Positions 61,000-64,000 of a DNA stretch of 64,000 nucleotides are shown here, piece after piece (the first letter of the stretch is position 1; the number at the start of each line of letters is the position of its first letter). The notes under the pieces are model-generated. The model was given only the letters and a program-made list of their open reading frames with translations, was not told the DNA's origin and did no database searches. Source of the stretch: Trichormus sp. NMC-1 (lineage in GTDB: Bacteria > Cyanobacteriota > Cyanobacteriia > Cyanobacteriales > Nostocaceae); NCBI RefSeq assembly GCF_001858025.1, contig NZ_LZQD01000003.1:100260-164259 (forward strand). Direction: 5' to 3'. A program made the position numbers and the translations under genes.

Positions 61000-61067
61000 A
61001 AACTAAGTTCAGGGGTAATTGTAGACATTCCATAAACTAAGTTCAGGGGTAATTGTAGACATTCCAT
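61000..61067. repeat. 34-bp tandem duplication, two perfect copies
   Basis: The 34-bp unit beginning AAACTAAGTTCAGGGG and ending GACATTCCAT occurs twice without a spacer. It lies about 400 bp upstream of the universal stress gene. Confidence 0.9.
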
Positions 61068-61469
61068 TAAAAATCTTGTATTGATTGGATAACTGATATG
61101 ATCTATCCTTAATTTTTCTTAGCATTACTTAACGAAGTTCTAATTAAAAAATATGAACATAAATTAAAAATAATAATTAACATCATATTTCGTAAAGTTT
61201 ATTAGGCTAGATTGAGAGTATGCTTAATACAATGAAAGCCTAGTTGCAATTTTAAGTAACTAAGTGCAAACAAACTTAAAGATTCATTAGTTTTTGGCTC
61301 ATTGGTTAGTTTTAGTAGTACTAACTAAAGACTCATAACTAATCACTAAGATCGGAAGTTAATTTGTGCCTATTTACTGACTAGGTTGTAGAGCAAAGTG
61401 GAGAACATCCGTTCTGATGCTCAGTACTAGCAGCGAAACCCCAAGAAACCTTAAGAACAATTACGGAAG

Positions 61470-62321
61470 ATGATAGAAAAAATTTTGCTGGCTGTCTCTG
61501 GACTGGGACACGCAGAAGAAATGCTCAAGACATTGAAAGAATTGCCTTCGATCCAATCTGCAAAAGTTACCGTTCTGCACGTTGTATCGCCACAAAGCAC
61601 TGCTGCGGCAATGACAGATAAATGGGAAGAAGGTGGCAAGATTCTGGCTAATGCAATTCAGTCTTTGAACTTAGATCCTAGTCAGGTTTCTTCGATTTTA
61701 CGACAAGGTGATCCCAAAGATGTAGTTTGTCAAGTAGCTGAAGAAATGGATGCGGACTTGATTATCATGGGTTCACGAGGACTCAAGCGACTACAATCGA
61801 TTTTATCAAACTCAGTCAGCCAGTATGTTTTTCAATTGTCTTCTCGTCCCATGTTGCTGGTTAAAGATGACATTTATGTCAAAAGAATTAAGCGTGCTAT
61901 GGTGGCTATAGATAATTCTGAAGCAGCTACAAATTGCTTGAATTTAGCTTTGTTTTTGTTGCGTGGTGTTACAGGTGGCCAGTTAATTTTGGCTAACGTC
62001 AATACAGATTTGGGCGGCAAATTATCAGGAATCACTGATATCAAGCCAGAAAAAAATTCAGTTTTGGGACTTGCAGTTGCAGAAGCTGACAAACAAAATG
62101 TTGCGGTTCGTTGTGTAAGCAGTAGTGGCAAACCTGGGGAAGAAATTTGCCGTTTAGCTGAAGAACTGAATGTAGATTTATTATTGCTGGGTTCTCCAGA
62201 TCGTCGTCCATCTATTGCTAAGAGTTTTGTGGATCTAGACAGACTGATTGGTGCTTCTTTGTCGGACTATGTTCGAGTTAATGCGACTTGTCCTGTATTG
62301 TTAGCACGGACGGATGCATAA
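61470..62321 (+). CDS. tandem universal stress protein
   Basis: This 283-aa protein has two Usp domains (about residues 1-138 and 143-283). Each begins with a strand and helix (EKILLAVSGLGHAEEML; KRAMVAIDNSEAATNCLNLAL). The first domain keeps the ATP-binding pattern MGSRGLKRLQSILSNSVS. In the second domain the equivalent LLGSPDRRPSIAK followed by GASLSDYV is changed. It is a cytoplasmic stress or nucleotide-binding regulator. A bidirectional terminator lies 202 bp downstream. Confidence 0.9.
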   Translation: MIEKILLAVSGLGHAEEMLKTLKELPSIQSAKVTVLHVVSPQSTAAAMTDKWEEGGKILANAIQSLNLDPSQVSSILRQGDPKDVVCQVAEEMDADLIIMGSRGLKRLQSILSNSVSQYVFQLSSRPMLLVKDDIYVKRIKRAMVAIDNSEAATNCLNLALFLLRGVTGGQLILANVNTDLGGKLSGITDIKPEKNSVLGLAVAEADKQNVAVRCVSSSGKPGEEICRLAEELNVDLLLLGSPDRRPSIAKSFVDLDRLIGASLSDYVRVNATCPVLLARTDA

Positions 62322-62522
62322 ATGGGTAATGGGGAGCAAGATTCTCCGATGAAAGGATGAACAGGATGGATTTGAGAATGATGAAGATTAATCCTGTATC
62401 CCTGAGGAGAGTCTTAACCATTCATCCTGAAGTTCTGATTGGTAATTGGGGAAAAGGTAATTGGTAATACTTTCTCCTATTATCAATCCACGATCCAAAA
62501 TTCATATCGGTGGTTGATAAAT

Positions 62523-62556
62523 AAAAACCCCAGCACTAAAAGTGTCAGGGTTTTTT
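62523..62556. terminator. bidirectional terminator between the usp gene and psbM
   Basis: AACCC and CACT pair with AGTG and GGGTT around a three-base internal mismatch, with A-rich and T-rich flanks on each side. It is placed to end both the plus-strand usp transcript and the minus-strand psbM transcript (18 bp after its stop). Confidence 0.7.
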
Positions 62557-62573
62557 CTTTTATTACTCAAGTA

Positions 62574-62690
62574 TTAACTATCTTTTCCACCTTCACGGCT
62601 GGCAGTTTGGATGTAAAGTATGATTAAAAACACGGCAGGAACTAGAACGAACAAAATGCTCGCTACGAACCCCAACTCATTAACTTGCAT
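62574..62690 (-). CDS. psbM: photosystem II reaction centre protein M
   Basis: This 38-residue single-helix subunit sits at the dimer interface of photosystem II in the thylakoid membrane. Its translation, [20 protein letters not shown] through [12 protein letters not shown], is an unmistakable PsbM. The length is normal (33-38 aa). It is located between the usp gene and a MITE-like element. Confidence 0.97.
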   Translation of the reverse strand: MQVNELGFVASILFVLVPAVFLIILYIQTASREGGKDS

Positions 62691-62805
62691 GGCAAGATCG
62701 CCTCTCTTTGATTTCCAGTCAACAATTTTAGAATAGCATCATCGATGACAGGGTTTGCTGAAATTTTCTGTTTTGGTCAGTAGTTATTGGTTATTAGTCA
62801 TTGGC

Positions 62806-62954
62806 TAAGGGACTTCCAAATAAAAAAGTCCCCAATTTGTAGGGTGGGTTACGCTGCGCTAACCCACCATTACTATCCCCTAAATTTATGGTGGGTTACG
62901 GACTACCTAACCCACCCTACGATTTTTGGGTAATTTATTTTTTGGTGTTCCCTA
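62806..62954. mobile_element. MITE-like element, AGGGA(C)TTCCAAA family, copy 2
   Basis: This 149-bp element is bounded by TA dinucleotides, with ends AGGGACTTCCAAATAAAAAA and TTTTTTGGTGTTCCC. Inside are two GTGGGTTA/TAACCCAC-type dyads. It matches, at its ends, the elements at 13745-13829 and 49639-49667. It is 26 bp downstream of the ferredoxin stop. Confidence 0.7.
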
Positions 62955-62980
62955 AAATGCTGAACTCCTCAACTGCTTAC

Positions 62981-63277
62981 TTAAGGCTTGGTAACAACAC
63001 TGACAGCGCCATTAACTAGGGTTTGACAAGCAAGGCGGTAATTATCGGGCTTTTTTTTGAATTTTTGGTTTTCTACATCGGTGCGGGGTGAGAGGTTCTC
63101 CAGTCCTTCGACTACTTCAACGACGCAAGTAGCACATTGCCCATTACCGTTACAATTCGTCACCTTAGCCAAGAATTTATAGATATCAATGCCATTTTCC
63201 ATTGCTTTAATCCGAAGATTAGCACCATCTGCTGCCACTATTTCTTTATTTTCTTTGACAAATTTAATGTTTCCCAT
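62981..63277 (-). CDS. 2Fe-2S ferredoxin, Cx5Cx2C type
   Basis: This 98-aa electron carrier has its cluster ligands at C42, C48, C51 and C84 ([11 protein letters not shown] ... RLACQ). The Cx5Cx2C spacing resembles bacterial adrenodoxin-type ferredoxins more than the plant-type photosynthetic ferredoxin (Cx4Cx2C). ATG 63277 ([13 protein letters not shown]) is chosen because the ORF upstream to 63400 encodes a non-family leader. It is located between psbM and psbK on the same strand. The electron partner is unknown. Confidence 0.87.
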   Translation of the reverse strand: MGNIKFVKENKEIVAADGANLRIKAMENGIDIYKFLAKVTNCNGNGQCATCVVEVVEGLENLSPRTDVENQKFKKKPDNYRLACQTLVNGAVSVVTKP

Positions 63278-63514
63278 AGCTGATTCCTCGCTGAGTGTAA
63301 GTGTAAGTCTGGCTTTGTGTTGATTAAGGTTGATACATAAGACGAATTGCAAAAGGTTGTTTTGCAAGGGTAGGGGAAAGGGTAAAAGAAACTTCTCCAC
63401 CTTTCTCCTACCTTCCGTTTTTTCTGACTTCAGTAATTTGTCTATTATCCTAGTTAATTATAGTAATTTATTGCAAAATATTAATAAATATCAATTTTCG
63501 CTAAGATAATGGGA

Positions 63515-63547
63515 CAAAAAAATAGGACAGGTGTATGTTTCCTGTCC
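63515..63547 (-). terminator. Rho-independent terminator of psbK
   Basis: On the minus strand, GGACAGG pairs with CCTGTCC (9-nt loop) and TATTTTTTT follows. It begins 23 bp after the psbK stop. Confidence 0.8.
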
Positions 63548-63569
63548 AAAAAATTAAGAATAGATTGGT

Positions 63570-63707
63570 CTACCTGAAACCTACGGCTGCTTGCCAAACA
63601 AAAGCGAGCAACAAGAAGAAGACAGGAATTATTGGGAGAACATCCACCAAGGGGTCGAAGATTTGGTAAGCTTCAGGCAGTTTTGCTAATAAAAGTGCTG
63701 CTTCCAT
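63570..63707 (-). CDS. psbK: photosystem II reaction centre protein K
   Basis: This 45-residue precursor of a single-helix photosystem II subunit has a short N-terminal propeptide, MEAALLLA, usually removed before [20 protein letters not shown]. The mature sequence of 37 residues, ending [10 protein letters not shown], is typical. It is placed downstream of tgt, a linkage seen in other cyanobacteria. Confidence 0.97.
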   Translation of the reverse strand: MEAALLLAKLPEAYQIFDPLVDVLPIIPVFFLLLAFVWQAAVGFR

Positions 63708-63800
63708 GTTTGTTTAAATCCACCTAATCCAACACAGCTTTCATATTTGAGATGTATCTTAACATGGTTTGGTGATTGGCAATTGGTAATTGGCGATTGC

Positions 63801-63822
63801 TAATTAATTAATTAATTAATTA
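63801..63822. repeat. TAAT tetranucleotide run
   Basis: TAAT repeated about 5.5 times lies between psbK and tgt. Confidence 0.9.
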
Positions 63823-63846
63823 TTTTTCCCCAACGTCCCTTTTTCC

Positions 63847-64000
63847 TTAAACTTCTGTCTGCTCGACTTCTGGAGTTGTCAGCCAGTGTCCAAAGTCTTC
63901 GACAAAGCGATCGCTCAAAATTGATGCCCGAATCTTTTGGGTAAAGCGAATCAGTTCGGTGATGTTGTGAATACTCAACAAGGTATAGGCTAAGATTTCT
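63847..64000 (-). CDS. tgt: tRNA-guanine transglycosylase, C-terminal end (partial)
   Basis: The last 50 codons read [20 protein letters not shown] and [11 protein letters not shown], typical of the end of bacterial queuine tRNA-ribosyltransferase, which exchanges guanine 34 for preQ1 in tRNAs with GUN anticodons. The frame is open to the window edge, so the gene continues outside. The stop is TAA at 63847-63849. Confidence 0.88.
   Translation of the reverse strand, partial: EILAYTLLSIHNITELIRFTQKIRASILSDRFVEDFGHWLTTPEVEQTEV

Larger units (their letters stand above)
60618..61469. other. long intergenic region rich in repeats
   Basis: This 852-bp region lies between the carbonic-anhydrase-like gene and the universal stress gene. 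It holds an inverted-end element (60645-60748), a CCCAGTCT-GG-AGACTGGG palindrome near 60758-60775, a GCTAAACCCCT string and a 34-bp tandem duplication (61000-61067). No ORF with coding character was found. The AT-rich part from 61070 probably contains the promoter of the stress gene. Confidence 0.5.

Overview
The window is cyanobacterial chromosome, most likely from a filamentous, probably heterocyst-forming Nostocales strain (Nostoc/Anabaena/Calothrix type). The evidence is the oxygenic photosynthesis genes (psbM, psbK, psb32, PAM68), a cyanophycin gene pair, many HIP1 octamers (GCGATCGC), several 7-bp short tandem repeat tracts (STRRs), families of small palindromes and MITE-like elements, and cyanobacterium-restricted families such as DUF1400, DUF1823 and DUF4346. 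No tRNA, rRNA, CRISPR array or prophage was recognised.

Layout. 0-7 kb: the 3' part of an MmeI-type DNA methyltransferase gene, then RNase III, a Gfo/Idh/MocA oxidoreductase and a hybrid-free sensor histidine kinase. 7-16 kb: a decayed RibD-type reductase pseudogene, a FemAB/GNAT-like gene, a DUF4346 gene, a CsgG-like secreted protein, psb32, surE, an altered HupE/UreJ gene and an ABC exporter. 16-29 kb: an apparently internally deleted YdcF-type gene, galE, a two-gene membrane module (a TauE/SafE-like and ferric-reductase-like fusion plus a secreted partner), an SDR, an M28 peptidase, a DUF1400 hydrolase, murD and glyS.

28.9-34.7 kb is the most unusual stretch. A large DUF4347/LVIVD-repeat/RTX gene is broken by an exact 281-bp copy of an internal piece of murD. 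Directly upstream lies a perfect 522-bp palindrome centred on a 28-bp palindromic repeat that also occurs inside the RTX gene. Next to it is a P1B-4 metal ATPase whose promoter matches a CoaR-type MerR operator with 20-bp spacing. The insert and the palindrome could be real rearrangements or assembly errors, and they should be checked before biology is built on them.

34.7-47 kb: a transposase fragment, sfsA, a 2-oxoglutarate dioxygenase between two related MITE-like elements, a TPR protein carrying a 21-bp insertion in a HIP1 site, a Ser/Thr kinase with WD40 repeats, polyphosphate glucokinase, arogenate dehydrogenase, a pentapeptide-repeat protein and a putative lipoprotein. 47-64 kb: two DAHP synthases of different subtypes (with tyrA, three aromatic-pathway genes in the window), the rpsO-PAM68 operon, cyanophycinase divergent from a short CphA2-type cyanophycin synthetase, an M3 oligopeptidase, a Tat-exported carbonic-anhydrase-like protein, a tandem universal stress protein, psbM, a 2Fe-2S ferredoxin, psbK and the 3' end of tgt.
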